Below, piece after piece: positions 18,557 through 29,532 of a stretch of DNA of 39,727 bases; within the stretch, counting starts at the first letter, position 1, and every line of letters starts with the position of its first letter. The translations under genes and the position numbers were made by a program. The stretch is from Mangrovicoccus sp. HB161399 (GTDB taxonomy: Bacteria; Pseudomonadota; Alphaproteobacteria; Rhodobacterales; Rhodobacteraceae): assembly GCF_013184745.1 (NCBI RefSeq), contig NZ_JAATVU010000055.1, positions 1-39,727 on the forward strand. Direction: 5' to 3'. The notes beneath the pieces are model-generated. The model was not told the origin of the DNA and did not search any database. It worked only from the letters and a program-made list of their open reading frames with translations.

Positions 18557-19528
18557 TCAGGAGAACTGGACTGGGTTGCGGTAGAACATCCGCCGCACCG
18601 AACCGGTCTTCGACCGCATCAGGATCGTCTCGGTGGTGAAGAAGCCCGGCTCGCGCTTGATGCCCGAGACCAGCGAGCCGTCGGTCACGCCGGTGGCGGC
18701 AAAGATCACGTCCTCGGTCACCAGCTCGTCGCGGTCGTAGATCTTGTCGAAATCGGCGACGCCCGCCTTGGTCGCGCGGCCGCGCTCGTCGTCGTTGCGG
18801 AACAGCAGCTTGCCCCAGAACTGGCCGCCCATGCATTTCAGCGCCGACGCCGCCAGAACGCCTTCCGGCGCGCCGCCCGAGCCCATGTAGATGTCGATGC
18901 CGGTCTTGTAGGTCTCGGCGCAGTGGATCACGCCCGCGACGTCGCCATCGGTGATCAGGCGGATCGAGGCGCCGGTGGAGCGCAGCTGGTCGATCAGGTC
19001 GTCGTGGCGCGGACGCTCCAGCACGCAGCAGGAGATGTCCGGGGTGTCGACGCCCTTGGCCTTGGCCAGCGCCTTGATGCGCTCGACCGGGGTCATCTCC
19101 AGGCTGACGACGTCCTTGTCGTAGCCCGGGCCGATCGCCAGCTTTTCCATGTAGACGTCGGGGGCGTGCAGCATCGAGCCGCGCGGACCCATGGCGATCA
19201 CGGTCAGAGCGTTCGGCATGTCCTTGGCAGTCAGGGTCGTGCCCTCGAGCGGGTCGAGCGCGATGTCCACCGCCGGGCCGTTGCCGGTGCCGACTTCCTC
19301 GCCGATGTACAGCATCGGCGCCTCGTCGCGCTCGCCTTCGCCGATCACGACGACGCCGTTGATCTCCAGCATGTTGAGCTGCGTGCGCATGGCGTTGACC
19401 GCAGCCTGGTCGGCGGCCTTCTCGTCGCCGCGGCCGATCAGCTTGGCCGAGGCCAGCGCGGCGGCCTCGGAAACACGCGCGAGGCCGAGCGACAGCATGC
19501 GGTCATTGAAATCAACTGGGGTGGCCAT
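18557..19528 (-). CDS. glpX: Class II fructose-1,6-bisphosphatase
   Basis: 323 residues. It hydrolyses fructose 1,6-bisphosphate (and in some bacteria sedoheptulose 1,7-bisphosphate) for gluconeogenesis. Family motifs are IGEGERDEAPMLYIGE (about residues 62-77), the lithium-sensitive-phosphatase motif DPLEGTTLTA (about 92), LITDGDVAGVI and GGAPEGVLAASALKCMGG. The N-terminus MATPVDFNDRMLSLGLARV matches the family, so the ATG at 19528 is secure. It lies 52 bases downstream of hom and is probably co-transcribed with it. Confidence 0.95.
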   Translation of the reverse strand: MATPVDFNDRMLSLGLARVSEAAALASAKLIGRGDEKAADQAAVNAMRTQLNMLEINGVVVIGEGERDEAPMLYIGEEVGTGNGPAVDIALDPLEGTTLTAKDMPNALTVIAMGPRGSMLHAPDVYMEKLAIGPGYDKDVVSLEMTPVERIKALAKAKGVDTPDISCCVLERPRHDDLIDQLRSTGASIRLITDGDVAGVIHCAETYKTGIDIYMGSGGAPEGVLAASALKCMGGQFWGKLLFRNDDERGRATKAGVADFDKIYDRDELVTEDVIFAATGVTDGSLVSGIKREPGFFTTETILMRSKTGSVRRMFYRNPVQFS

Positions 19529-19580
19529 CTACGCACTCCTTAACTTGTCTGCTTTCGGCGCGCCGTCCCGGCGCGGCCCT

Positions 19581-20867
19581 TCAGAGACGCTCGATGCGGA
19601 TCGCCACCGGTTCGCCCGCCAGGACGCCCGTTGCGGGCATCTGCGAGAGGGCGGCGTCGAGATCCGCGCGAGTCGTCCTGTGCGTGACAATAAGGACAGG
19701 TGCCTTGGACTCCGCGTGGCCATACTGACGCATCCGGTCGATCGAGATGCCGTTGTTGCCCAGGATCGTCGCGATCTTGGCCAGCGCGCCCGGCTTGTCG
19801 TCCAGGATGAAGCGCAGGTAGTAGGGCGCGGGCGTCGCCGAGACCGCGGGCGGCAGGTCCACCAGATTGGCGGCCGGCTGGCCGAAGGTCGGCAGGCGCA
19901 GCCCGCGCGCGATGTCCATCACGTCCGACATGACGGCCGAGGCGGTCGGGCCTTCGCCCGCGCCCGCACCCTGCAGCACGATCCGGCCCGACGCGTCGCC
20001 CTCGATCACCACCATGTTGGTGGCGTTCTCCAGCTGGCCCAGCGGCGAATTGGCGGGAACGAGGCAGGGGGTCATGCGCTGCTCCAGCCCGCGGCCGGTC
20101 ATCTGGGCGACGCCCAGCAGCTTGACGCGGTAGCCCATGTCTGCGGCGCGGTTGATGTCCTCGATGGTGATCCGCTCGATGCCTTCGAGATGGACGCCCC
20201 CGAAATTCACCTTCGCGCCGAAGGCGATGGCGGCGAGGATGGCCAGCTTGTGCCCGGCATCGATGCCGCCGACATCAAGCGTCGGATCGGCCTCGAGATA
20301 GCCCAGTTTCGCCGCCTCGGCGAAGACCTCGTCGTAGCTGAGCCCGGCCGACTGCATCCGCGTCAGGATGTAGTTGCAGGTCCCGTTCATCACGCCGAGC
20401 ACCCGCTCGATGCCGTTGGCGGCCAGCGCCTCGGTCAGGGCCTTGATCGCGGGAATGGCGCCGGCGACGCCGGCCTCGTAGCGCAGGCAGCCGCCGGTGC
20501 GGTCGGCGAGCTCGGCCAGCTCCTGGCCGTGCAGCGCCATCATCGCCTTGTTGGCGGTGACGACGTCCTTGCCCGCTTCAAGTGCCGCTCGGGTCGCGTC
20601 CAGCGGCGCGCCCTCGGAGCCGCCCATCAGTTCGACGAAGACATCGACATCCGCCCGCGTGGCCAGCGCGACGGGATCGGTTTCCCAGGCATAGGCGGAG
20701 AGGCCGACGCCGCGGTCGCGGCCGGGATCGCGGGCACAGACGGCGGAGATCTCCACCGGCCGTCCGGCGCGGGCGGCCAGCAGGCCGGCTTTCTCCTGGA
20801 CGATCTTGACGACGCCGCGGCCGACGGTGCCAAGTCCGGCAATTCCCAGGCGCAGTGGTTCGGACAT
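19581..20867 (-). CDS. hom: Homoserine dehydrogenase
   Basis: 428 residues. It reduces aspartate semialdehyde to homoserine, the branch point to threonine, methionine and isoleucine. The NAD(P)-binding motif GIAGLGTVGRGVV starts at residue 8. The catalytic domain has VTANKAMMALHG, GVAGAIPAIK, NGTCNYILTRM and EADPTLDVGGIDAGHKL. The C-terminal ACT domain (from about residue 345: YYLRFILDDKPGALAKIA) is the usual site of threonine feedback. AAGGAG precedes the ATG at 20867, which rules out the much longer upstream reading. Confidence 0.96.
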   Translation of the reverse strand: MSEPLRLGIAGLGTVGRGVVKIVQEKAGLLAARAGRPVEISAVCARDPGRDRGVGLSAYAWETDPVALATRADVDVFVELMGGSEGAPLDATRAALEAGKDVVTANKAMMALHGQELAELADRTGGCLRYEAGVAGAIPAIKALTEALAANGIERVLGVMNGTCNYILTRMQSAGLSYDEVFAEAAKLGYLEADPTLDVGGIDAGHKLAILAAIAFGAKVNFGGVHLEGIERITIEDINRAADMGYRVKLLGVAQMTGRGLEQRMTPCLVPANSPLGQLENATNMVVIEGDASGRIVLQGAGAGEGPTASAVMSDVMDIARGLRLPTFGQPAANLVDLPPAVSATPAPYYLRFILDDKPGALAKIATILGNNGISIDRMRQYGHAESKAPVLIVTHRTTRADLDAALSQMPATGVLAGEPVAIRIERL

Positions 20868-20979
20868 GGCGGTCTCCTTGGTTCGTCGCATCGGCCGGCG
20901 CCCCCATAGCGGCTTCGCCGGGACTGCGCAACGGGGGGACCTGACGCTGGGCCCGGCGCCGGAGCGGCGCGGATGGCGG

Positions 20980-21297
20980 TCAGTCGCGGGCGCGCAACTC
21001 CTCGGCGCGGCTGCGCAGCTCCTCGGCGCGGCCGAGCATGCCCGCGGTGCCGTCGGCTCCCCCGAGCGCGCCGCTGCGCTGCGCGAGCGCGGCATTGCGC
21101 GCGTCGAGTTCGGTCGCGGTGGCGGCGGGATCGGAGGCACCGGTTGCGTCCATGCCGGGGAGGCCGGCCAGCGGCAGGAGCTGCGGCGTCGTTCCGGACC
21201 GGGTGCCCAGTTCCTCGGCGCCGCGGTATTCGGCGGGAACGCAGCCGGCGAGGGCTGCAAGCAGCGGAAGGAGGAGGAGACGGGAGGGGCAGGGCAA
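20980..21297 (-). CDS. Small putative lipoprotein
   Basis: 105 residues. The N-terminus MPCPSRLLLLPLLAALAGC is a lipoprotein signal with lipobox LAGC, so the mature protein would be lipidated at Cys19. The mature part is Ala/Glu/Arg-rich, ending in a short repeat-like helix (RAEELRSRAEELRARD). There is no recognised family. The start is taken as TTG at 21297 because GGAG lies at a normal distance. A GTG reading at 21318 has no ribosome-binding site and would bury the signal. It is upstream of hom on the same strand with a 112-base gap. Confidence 0.6.
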   Translation of the reverse strand: MPCPSRLLLLPLLAALAGCVPAEYRGAEELGTRSGTTPQLLPLAGLPGMDATGASDPAATATELDARNAALAQRSGALGGADGTAGMLGRAEELRSRAEELRARD

Positions 21298-21366
21298 GGG
21301 CGTATCTCCGGCGGGCACGGAACCTGCCTAGCGGAAGACGCGGGCCGGAGCCAGCGGCGCGCGCGC

Positions 21367-21396
21367 GAAAGGCGCGCCGGGAACCGGCGCGCCTCG
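21367..21396 (-). terminator. Rho-independent terminator after flagellin
   Basis: On the minus strand GGCGCGCCGG and CCGGCGCGCC form a perfect stem with a short TTC-containing loop and are followed by TTTC. It begins about 15 bases after the flagellin stop. Confidence 0.75.
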
Positions 21397-21410
21397 GGGA
21401 TCGGCGGAGA

Positions 21411-22622
21411 TCAGCGGAAGAGCGACAGGACGTTCTGCGGCGCCTGGTTGGCGATGGAGAGCGCCTGGATGCCCAGCTGCTGCTGCACCTGCAGCGCCTG
21501 CAGCTTGGCAGAGGCCTCCTCCATGTCCGCATCGACCAGCGATCCGATGCCCGCGCGCATCGAGTCCGTCAGCTTGGAGACGAAGGTCGACTGGGTCTCG
21601 ATCTGGTTGCCGACGGAGCCGAAGACGGCCGCGGCGTCGATCGCGGTGGAGATCAGCGATTCCATCGTGATCAGCTGCGCCGCCAGCGTGCCGGCATTGG
21701 TCGCGTCGATCGTCGAGAGCGCAGCCAGCCCGCCGGACCCGTCATCGCCGAACTGGCCGGTCACCGTGAGGTCGACGGACCCCGAATTGGTGAAGGTCAG
21801 CTGGCCCGGCACGGCGCTGTCATAGGCGATGCTCAGCCCGGAGATGTTGAAGGACTCGATCTGCGCCTTGAGGTTGGTGGCAATGATGTCCTCGGGCGTG
21901 TTGCCCACCGCGATGTCGTTGGCCGAGACGGTGTAGCTGGCGTTGTAGCCCGCGATGTTGATCGAGATGCTCTCGCCCGCAGAGTAGGTCGGGTTGCCGA
22001 TCACCACGGAGTCGGTGCCGCCGCCGTTGTCGAGCGACATGACGAACGTGTCGCCGGCCGCCGAGACGACGGTGTTGGTGCCGCCGGAGAAGACCGATTT
22101 CGCGGTGTAGCCGCCGGAGCCGAGGTTCTGGCCGGCCACGGTGATGTAGTTCGCGGTCACCGCCCCGGTCGAGTCGCGGTCGATCGAGGAGAGAACGTTG
22201 GTCGTGGTGGTGGTGCCGTCGACCAGGTTCAGCCCGTTGAACTGCGCGGCGCTGACCACCGAGGTGATCTGGTTCTTCAGCGCGTCGACATCGTTGTTCA
22301 GCTTGGTGCGGTCGACGTTTTCGCCCTGGGCGGCGACGATCTTCGCCTTGATCTCGCCCAGCAGTTCCTGGATCGTCTCGGACGCGGTCTGGGCCACGGC
22401 GACGGTGGACTCGCCCAGAGACAGGCTGTCCGAAATCGCGCGGAAGCCGTTCACGTCGGATTCCATCACCTTGGAAATGGCCCAGATGGCCGAGTTGTCC
22501 TTGGCGTTGGAAATGTCTTTGCCGGTGGAGATTTCGCTCTGGACCTTTTCCAGGCCCATGTTGATGGTCTTGAGCGTTTGCAGCGCCACCATGGCGCTGG
22601 TATTGGTCAAAATACTGGACAT
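21411..22622 (-). CDS. fliC: Flagellin
   Basis: 403 residues. The conserved N-terminal D0/D1 region begins SSILTNTSAMVALQTLKTIN and continues through about residue 140 (QFNGLNLVDG). The C-terminal D1/D0 region (about 320-403) ends QVQQQLGIQALSIANQAPQNVLSLFR. The middle is a Thr/Ser/Gly-rich variable domain exposed on the filament. No signal peptide is present, as expected for a protein exported by the flagellar type III system. The start at 22622 matches the flagellin N-terminus, and longer readings are leader. No other flagellar gene is in the window, and a long leader with a CtrA-like site lies upstream. Confidence 0.96.
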   Translation of the reverse strand: MSSILTNTSAMVALQTLKTINMGLEKVQSEISTGKDISNAKDNSAIWAISKVMESDVNGFRAISDSLSLGESTVAVAQTASETIQELLGEIKAKIVAAQGENVDRTKLNNDVDALKNQITSVVSAAQFNGLNLVDGTTTTTNVLSSIDRDSTGAVTANYITVAGQNLGSGGYTAKSVFSGGTNTVVSAAGDTFVMSLDNGGGTDSVVIGNPTYSAGESISINIAGYNASYTVSANDIAVGNTPEDIIATNLKAQIESFNISGLSIAYDSAVPGQLTFTNSGSVDLTVTGQFGDDGSGGLAALSTIDATNAGTLAAQLITMESLISTAIDAAAVFGSVGNQIETQSTFVSKLTDSMRAGIGSLVDADMEEASAKLQALQVQQQLGIQALSIANQAPQNVLSLFR

Positions 22623-22757
22623 CTGCCCACGGTTCCCTTCTTTGGCGCAGTTCGGCGCCGACATAAATTCGAGGTCCTTTCGAACCCTGTGTGCAGTCAT
22701 TCTGATCTTGCGATCCGCTTTCCGCGGCCGCGCCGTCCTTTCGGAACGCAGGGGCAG

Positions 22758-22787
22758 ATAATCGGCGAATGACTAAGGAACGAATAA
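22758..22787 (-). promoter_or_regulatory. Candidate CtrA-controlled flagellin promoter
   Basis: On the minus strand TTAT-TCGTTCC-TTAG (22787-22773) matches TTAA-N7-TTAA at 6 of 8 positions. A -10-like GATTAT (22763-22758) is placed so that the box would cover the -35 region. This predicts a leader of roughly 130 bases before the flagellin start. Confidence 0.4.
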
Positions 22788-22913
22788 TGGCTAACGGGGA
22801 CCCGCGGGGTCCGGCGGTCGGGCCGCTTTGCCCCGGGCGCGGCGCACGGAAATGCGGAAAGGAAGCGGAATGACGCGATATCAGGCCCTTGAGGGGGAAG
22901 GCAGGAACCGCGG

Positions 22914-23408
22914 ATGAGCACCGACCCGCTGCTGCAGCTTTATCCCTCAAAGACGCGCATAATTTTAACGGTCCTCGTCCTGGCGGGGATCGCCGCGATC
23001 GGCCTCTGGCTGGCGGCGGGCGGCGCGGAACTGTCTGCGGGCGAGCGCGCCATGCTGGCGGCGCTGTCCCTGGCGGCGGTCGCGGGCGCGCATTCGGTCT
23101 GGAAGAGCGCTTCGGCAGGGCTCGCGCTGCATCGCGACCGGATCGCGGAGACCGGCGGCGCCACGGTGCTGTGGCTGGCCGATGCCGTCCGGCTGGAACG
23201 CGGCGTCTTCGCCTTCAAGCCTGCCAACGGCGTGGTCGTGACCCTGCGCCGCCGCGGCAGCCTGCGCTGGGTGCCGGGACTCTGGTGGCGGACGGGCGCG
23301 CGCGTCGGCATCGGCGGAATGACCCCCAAGGCCCAGACCAAGGCCTTTGCCGACCTCCTGGAACAGCTCCTTGCCGAGGCCGCGGCGGAATCCGGCAAAA
23401 ACAGTTAG
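22914..23408 (+). CDS. Small membrane protein, function unknown
   Basis: 164 residues. Two hydrophobic segments lie at about residues 16-34 (IILTVLVLAGIAAIGLWLAA) and 44-62 (AMLAALSLAAVAGAHSVW). The following soluble part (about 70-150) is beta-rich with alternating charges (GLALHRDRIAETGGATVLWLADAVRLERG) and resembles a bacterial PH-like or membrane-associated beta domain. That resemblance is an impression, not a family match. GGCAGGA precedes the ATG. It is divergent from flagellin and about 90 bases ahead of the glutamate dehydrogenase gene. Confidence 0.65.
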   Translation: MSTDPLLQLYPSKTRIILTVLVLAGIAAIGLWLAAGGAELSAGERAMLAALSLAAVAGAHSVWKSASAGLALHRDRIAETGGATVLWLADAVRLERGVFAFKPANGVVVTLRRRGSLRWVPGLWWRTGARVGIGGMTPKAQTKAFADLLEQLLAEAAAESGKNS

Positions 23409-23495
23409 CGTTACCTTCACCGATTTCGGAAAATCCTCCCGTGGGCCGGAAGGGCGCCTCTGAGTCGCGTCCCGCCGTGCCCGGGAGGAGACTGC

Positions 23496-24947
<1,452 letters not shown>

Positions 24948-24998
24948 ACGCACCGGGGCATCTGGCGTCCGGCACGGGCTTGGGCCATAGTGCCGGGC

Positions 24999-26978
24999 AT
25001 GAGTCTTCCTCCCGGTTTCCTCGATGAGCTGCGCACCCGCGTGAGCCTGGCCCATGTGGTCGGCCGCAAGGTCATGTGGGACAACCGAAAGTCGAACCAG
25101 GGCAAGGGCGACATGTGGGCGCCCTGTCCCTTCCACCAGGAAAAATCCGCGTCATTCCATGTGGATGACCGGAAGGGGTTCTATTACTGTTTCGGCTGCC
25201 ACGCCAAGGGCGACGCGATCAGCTTCGTCAAGGACACCGAGAATGTCGGCTTCATGGAGGCGGTGGAAATCCTCGCCCGCGAGGCCGGCATGCCGATGCC
25301 CGCGCGCGATCCGCAGGCGCAGAAGCGCGCCGACCGCCGCACCGAGCTGGCCGAGGTCATGGAGCAGGCGGTCCGCTGGTACCGGATGCAGCTGGGCAGC
25401 GGCGCGGCCGAGGAGGCCCGCGGATACCTGGAGCGCCGCGGGCTCGGCCGCGAGGGACAGGAACGCTTCGGCATCGGCTTCGCGCCGAACAACCGCCGCG
25501 GCCTGTTCGAGGCGCTGAAATCCAAGGGCATCGACGAGAACCTGATCATCGATGCCGGCCTGGCGGCGCGTCCCGATGATGGCGGCGCGCCCTATGACCG
25601 CTTCCGCGGCCGCATCATGTTCCCGATCCGCGACGCGCGCGGGCGCTGCATCGCCTTCGGCGGCCGGTCGATGGATCCGGAGGCGCGGGCGAAGTACCTG
25701 AACTCGCCCGAGACCGAGCTCTTCGACAAGGGCCGCAACCTCTACAACCACGGCCCCGCCCGCGAGGCCGCGGGGAAGGGCGCGCCGCTGGTCGTGGCCG
25801 AGGGCTACATGGACGTCATCGCGCTGGTCCAGGCGGGCTTCGGCGGGGCGGTGGCGCCGCTCGGCACGGCGGTGACCGAGGACCAGCTGCAGCTGATGTG
25901 GCGGATTTCGCCCGAGCCGGTGATCGCGCTCGACGGCGACAAGGCAGGGCTGCGCGCGGCGATGCGGGTGATCGACATCGCCCTGCCGCTGCTGTCCGCG
26001 GGGCGGTCGCTGCGCTTCGCGCTGATGCCCGCGGGCAAGGATCCGGACGACCTGATCAAGGCCGAGGGTCCGCAGGCGATGCAGGGGGTGCTCGACAAGG
26101 CCAAGCCGCTGGTCGACCTGCTGTGGCAGCGCGAGACCGAGGGCCAGGATTTCGACAGCCCGGAACGCAAGGCGGCGCTGGACCACCGGCTGCGCGAGCT
26201 GATCGGCCGTATCCAGGATCCGTCGCTGCGGCAGCATTACGGCCAGGCGATCAAGGACCTGCGCTGGAACCTGTTCCGTCCCGGCCGCAGCCAGCCGCGC
26301 CCCGGCGCCGCGTCGGGACGCGGCGGCTTCGCGCCCGGCCGCCGGGCCCTGCCGGTCCAGCCGCGCCCGGAAACCTGCGCCACGCCCCTGGCGCGCGACC
26401 CCGACAACCGCGCCGGCGAGCGCATCCGCGAGATGTCGATCCTGGCGGCCTGCCTGCTCGATCCGCGGGTGATCGCGACCTTCGAATCCGACCTCGACGG
26501 GCTGCAGATGCTGGAGACCGAGCATGGCCGCCTGCTGCAGGCGATCCTGGCCCGTGCGGCAGAGTCGCAGTCGGCGGATTTTCTCGAGGCGATCCGCGAG
26601 GAAGCGGGTCACAAGACCGTTGACAGTGTCCTTGTCAGCCCCCATGTGCGCGTCACCCCCGTGTTCAAGCATCGCGGAAATCTGGAAGTCGCGGTATCGA
26701 CGCTGGCCGAGTCCCTTGCAAAGCTCCAGTCGGAGCGCGGGTTGCGCCTGGAGATCGAAGAAGCCGCCGAAGAGATCGGACAGGGGCAGAACGAATACGT
26801 CACCTACCGGCTCGCCCAGGCCGCGGAGGCCCGCAACCGTGCGGAGCGTGCGCACATGGAGAAGGACAGCGCCTTTGACATTGCAGAAAACGGCGCGCGG
26901 CTCGACCGGGACGAGAGGGATGCATTCAGGCGGCTGCTGGACCAGCTGCCATTCGGAGAATCGGGCAAGCAGTCGTGA
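24999..26978 (+). CDS. dnaG: DNA primase
   Basis: 659 residues. DnaG synthesises RNA primers at the replication fork. The N-terminal CHC2 zinc ribbon has Cys43, His46, Cys64 and Cys67 (CPFH and CFGC). The TOPRIM catalytic core contains VVAEGYMDVIAL (about residue 265) and IALDGDKAGLRAAMR (about 309). The C-terminal region (about 470-659) would bind the DnaB helicase. The ATG at 24999 (MSLPPGFLDELR) is preferred over a GTG nine bases earlier because it matches the family N-terminus. Neither has a clear ribosome-binding site. It precedes rpoD, the usual alphaproteobacterial order without rpsU. Confidence 0.95.
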   Translation: MSLPPGFLDELRTRVSLAHVVGRKVMWDNRKSNQGKGDMWAPCPFHQEKSASFHVDDRKGFYYCFGCHAKGDAISFVKDTENVGFMEAVEILAREAGMPMPARDPQAQKRADRRTELAEVMEQAVRWYRMQLGSGAAEEARGYLERRGLGREGQERFGIGFAPNNRRGLFEALKSKGIDENLIIDAGLAARPDDGGAPYDRFRGRIMFPIRDARGRCIAFGGRSMDPEARAKYLNSPETELFDKGRNLYNHGPAREAAGKGAPLVVAEGYMDVIALVQAGFGGAVAPLGTAVTEDQLQLMWRISPEPVIALDGDKAGLRAAMRVIDIALPLLSAGRSLRFALMPAGKDPDDLIKAEGPQAMQGVLDKAKPLVDLLWQRETEGQDFDSPERKAALDHRLRELIGRIQDPSLRQHYGQAIKDLRWNLFRPGRSQPRPGAASGRGGFAPGRRALPVQPRPETCATPLARDPDNRAGERIREMSILAACLLDPRVIATFESDLDGLQMLETEHGRLLQAILARAAESQSADFLEAIREEAGHKTVDSVLVSPHVRVTPVFKHRGNLEVAVSTLAESLAKLQSERGLRLEIEEAAEEIGQGQNEYVTYRLAQAAEARNRAERAHMEKDSAFDIAENGARLDRDERDAFRRLLDQLPFGESGKQS

Positions 26979-27036
26979 TTCGATTCGCATTCCGTGACGA
27001 ATCACTCATAATTGCTCGCTAGACAGTGACAGAATC
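26958..27036. promoter_or_regulatory. Cluster of five GANTC (CcrM-type) sites over the rpoD promoter
   Basis: GAATC at 26958-26962, GATTC at 26977-26981 and 26982-26986, GAATC at 26999-27003 and 27032-27036: five in 79 bp spanning the dnaG stop codon and the rpoD promoter. GANTC is the target of the cell-cycle methyltransferase CcrM of alphaproteobacteria. Confidence 0.5.
26984..27012 (+). promoter_or_regulatory. Candidate sigma-70 promoter of rpoD
   Basis: TTCGCA (4 of 6 matches), 17 bases, then CATAAT (5 of 6 matches). It would start transcription near 27019 and give rpoD a leader of about 67 bases, independent of dnaG. Confidence 0.6.
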
Positions 27037-27085
27037 AGCGACGGGCACTAGGTGAGTCGCCCGGGACCCCGCGAAGGAGCTGCAA

Positions 27086-29098
27086 ATGGCCGCCAAGGAC
27101 ACCGACGATCACAAGCAGAATGACAACGACAACGAGCCCATGCTCGACATGAGCCAGGCCGCCGTCAAGAAGATGATCGCGGATGCCCGGGAGAAGGGCT
27201 TCATCACCTACGACCAGCTCAACCAGGTCCTGCCGCCGGACCAGGTCTCCTCCGAGCAGATCGAGGACGTGATGTCGATGCTCTCGGAAATGGGCATCAA
27301 CATCATCGAGGACGAGGAAGCCGAGGAGGGCGACGGCACTCCGGCCGCCTCGACCGCGGTGATCACCAAGAACGAGTCGCGCGACGTCGCAATCGGCGGC
27401 AGCGAGACCGAGAAGCTCGACCGCACCGATGACCCGGTGCGCATGTACCTGCGCGAGATGGGGTCGGTCGAACTGCTGAGCCGCGAGGGCGAGATCGCCA
27501 TCGCCAAGCGGATCGAGGCCGGGCGCAACACGATGATCGCCGGGCTCTGCGAAAGCCCGCTGACCTTCCAGGCCATCACCATCTGGCGGGACGAACTCCT
27601 GTCCGAGGACATTCTCCTGCGCGACGTGATCGACCTCGAGGCCACCTTCGGCCGCGGCGTCGGCGAGGAGGGCGAGGAAGAGAGCACGCCGGTCGTCGAA
27701 GGGCTCAGCGTGGTCGCCGACAATGACGGCGCGAAAAAGGAAGAGCGCGGCGAGGCCCAGCCGGAATACGACGCCGACGGCAATCCGATCTCGCGCGAAG
27801 ACGACGAGGACGACGAGGACCAGGCCAACATGTCGCTCGCGGCGATGGAGGCCGCGCTGAAGCCGCGCGTTCTGGAAACGCTGGACCGCATCGCCCGGGA
27901 CTACGCGACGCTGTCCGACATGCAGGACATGCGGATCTCGGCCACGCTGAACGAGGACGAGAGCTTCTCGAAGGAAGACGAGGACGAATACCAGCTGCTG
28001 CGCAGCGAGATCGTCCTCCTGGTGAACGAGCTGCACCTGCATTCCGGCCGGATCGAGGCGCTGATCGACCAGCTCTACGGCATCAACCGCCGCGTCATGT
28101 CGATCGACAGCGCGATGGTGAAGCTTGCCGACCAGGCGCGGATCAACCGCCGCGACTTCATCGAGGCCTATCGCGGCTACGAGCTGGACCCGACCTGGAT
28201 CGACCGCATGGGCGACAAGCCCGGCCGCGGCTGGCAGGCGCTGTTCGAGCGCTCGCTCGACAAGGTGGAGGAACTGCGTTCCGACATGGCCCAGGTCGGC
28301 CAGTATGTCGGCCTCGACATCAGCGAATTCCGCCGCATCGTCCAGCAGGTGCAGAAGGGCGAGAAGGAGGCCCGCCAGGCAAAGAAGGAAATGGTCGAGG
28401 CGAACCTGCGCCTCGTGATCTCCATCGCCAAGAAATACACCAACCGCGGGCTGCAGTTCCTCGACCTGATCCAGGAAGGCAACATCGGCCTGATGAAGGC
28501 GGTCGACAAGTTCGAGTACCGCCGCGGCTACAAGTTCTCGACCTATGCGACCTGGTGGATCCGGCAGGCGATCACCCGCTCGATCGCCGACCAGGCGCGG
28601 ACCATCCGCATCCCGGTCCACATGATCGAGACGATCAACAAGCTGGTCCGCACCGGCCGCCAGATGCTGCACGAGATCGGCCGCGAGCCGACGCCGGAGG
28701 AACTGGCGGAAAAGCTGCAGATGCCGCTGGAGAAGGTCCGCAAGGTGATGAAGATCGCCAAGGAGCCGATCTCCCTCGAAACGCCGATCGGCGACGAGGA
28801 AGACAGCCAGCTCGGCGATTTCATCGAGGACAAGAACGCGGTCCTGCCGCTCGACTCCGCGATCCAGGAGAACCTGAAGGAGACGACGACGCGGGTCCTC
28901 GCCTCGCTCACGCCGCGCGAGGAGCGGGTGCTGCGGATGCGCTTCGGCATCGGCATGAACACCGACCACACGCTCGAAGAGGTCGGCCAGCAGTTCAGCG
29001 TGACGCGCGAGCGGATCCGCCAGATCGAGGCGAAGGCGCTGCGCAAGCTGAAGCATCCGAGCCGCTCGCGCCGCCTGCGCAGCTTCCTCGACCAGTAA
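27086..29098 (+). CDS. rpoD: RNA polymerase housekeeping sigma factor RpoD (sigma-70)
   Basis: 670 residues. Region 1.1 is N-terminal, and region 1.2 contains [22 protein letters not shown] (about residue 113). A large acidic non-conserved region (about 170-400, with EDDEDDEDQ) follows. Regions 2.1-2.4 (about 435-500) include [21 protein letters not shown] and the -10-binding [17 protein letters not shown]. Region 4.2 (about 630-660) holds the helix-turn-helix [27 protein letters not shown] precedes the ATG. It follows dnaG after 107 bases that contain a likely promoter and ends in a strong terminator. Confidence 0.97.
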   Translation: MAAKDTDDHKQNDNDNEPMLDMSQAAVKKMIADAREKGFITYDQLNQVLPPDQVSSEQIEDVMSMLSEMGINIIEDEEAEEGDGTPAASTAVITKNESRDVAIGGSETEKLDRTDDPVRMYLREMGSVELLSREGEIAIAKRIEAGRNTMIAGLCESPLTFQAITIWRDELLSEDILLRDVIDLEATFGRGVGEEGEEESTPVVEGLSVVADNDGAKKEERGEAQPEYDADGNPISREDDEDDEDQANMSLAAMEAALKPRVLETLDRIARDYATLSDMQDMRISATLNEDESFSKEDEDEYQLLRSEIVLLVNELHLHSGRIEALIDQLYGINRRVMSIDSAMVKLADQARINRRDFIEAYRGYELDPTWIDRMGDKPGRGWQALFERSLDKVEELRSDMAQVGQYVGLDISEFRRIVQQVQKGEKEARQAKKEMVEANLRLVISIAKKYTNRGLQFLDLIQEGNIGLMKAVDKFEYRRGYKFSTYATWWIRQAITRSIADQARTIRIPVHMIETINKLVRTGRQMLHEIGREPTPEELAEKLQMPLEKVRKVMKIAKEPISLETPIGDEEDSQLGDFIEDKNAVLPLDSAIQENLKETTTRVLASLTPREERVLRMRFGIGMNTDHTLEEVGQQFSVTRERIRQIEAKALRKLKHPSRSRRLRSFLDQ

Positions 29099-29134
29099 GC
29101 CGGTCCTTCCGCAGCTTGCCTGCGGCCAGATCAG

Positions 29135-29168
29135 AGCCTGCCAGTCCTGCGGATTGGCAGGCTTTTTC
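29135..29168 (+). terminator. Rho-independent terminator after rpoD
   Basis: AGCCTGCCA and TGGCAGGCT form a perfect 9-bp stem with an 11-base loop, followed by TTTTT. Confidence 0.9.
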
Positions 29169-29306
29169 GTGCCTTCTGCCGTTTTCCGGGCATGCCGTGC
29201 GAGACGGGCTCCGGCCATGCCGCTGCCCGGCCGCTGTTCTTCGGCGGGCATGGCGCAGGTCATCGCGGCGGGGACGGCCGCGGCGCGATCAGGCATGCGG
29301 GCCGCG

Positions 29307-29340
29307 TCGGCCATCTGTGGTCGGCCATCTGTGGTCGGCC
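29307..29340. repeat. Short tandem repeat, 14-bp unit
   Basis: TCGGCCATCTGTGG occurs twice head to tail, followed by a partial third unit (TCGGCC). It lies in the 450-base stretch between the rpoD terminator and the next minus-strand terminator. That stretch otherwise shows no convincing gene. Confidence 0.7.
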
Positions 29341-29532
29341 GGTCTGGGGGGCAGTCCGGGAAGTGCCGGCGCTCGGGAGCGGCAAGCCCGCACGTTCCGG
29401 CTTGCCCGGCAAGCGCGGGCCCCGACATGCGTGCCGAACCGGGCAGGGGCCGATGCGTTGGAAAGCGGCCGGACTGGCCGGTTCCGCCTGCGCGGAAGGC
29501 CGGTCATGGTTTCCGCGGAGCAGCCAAAGCGG

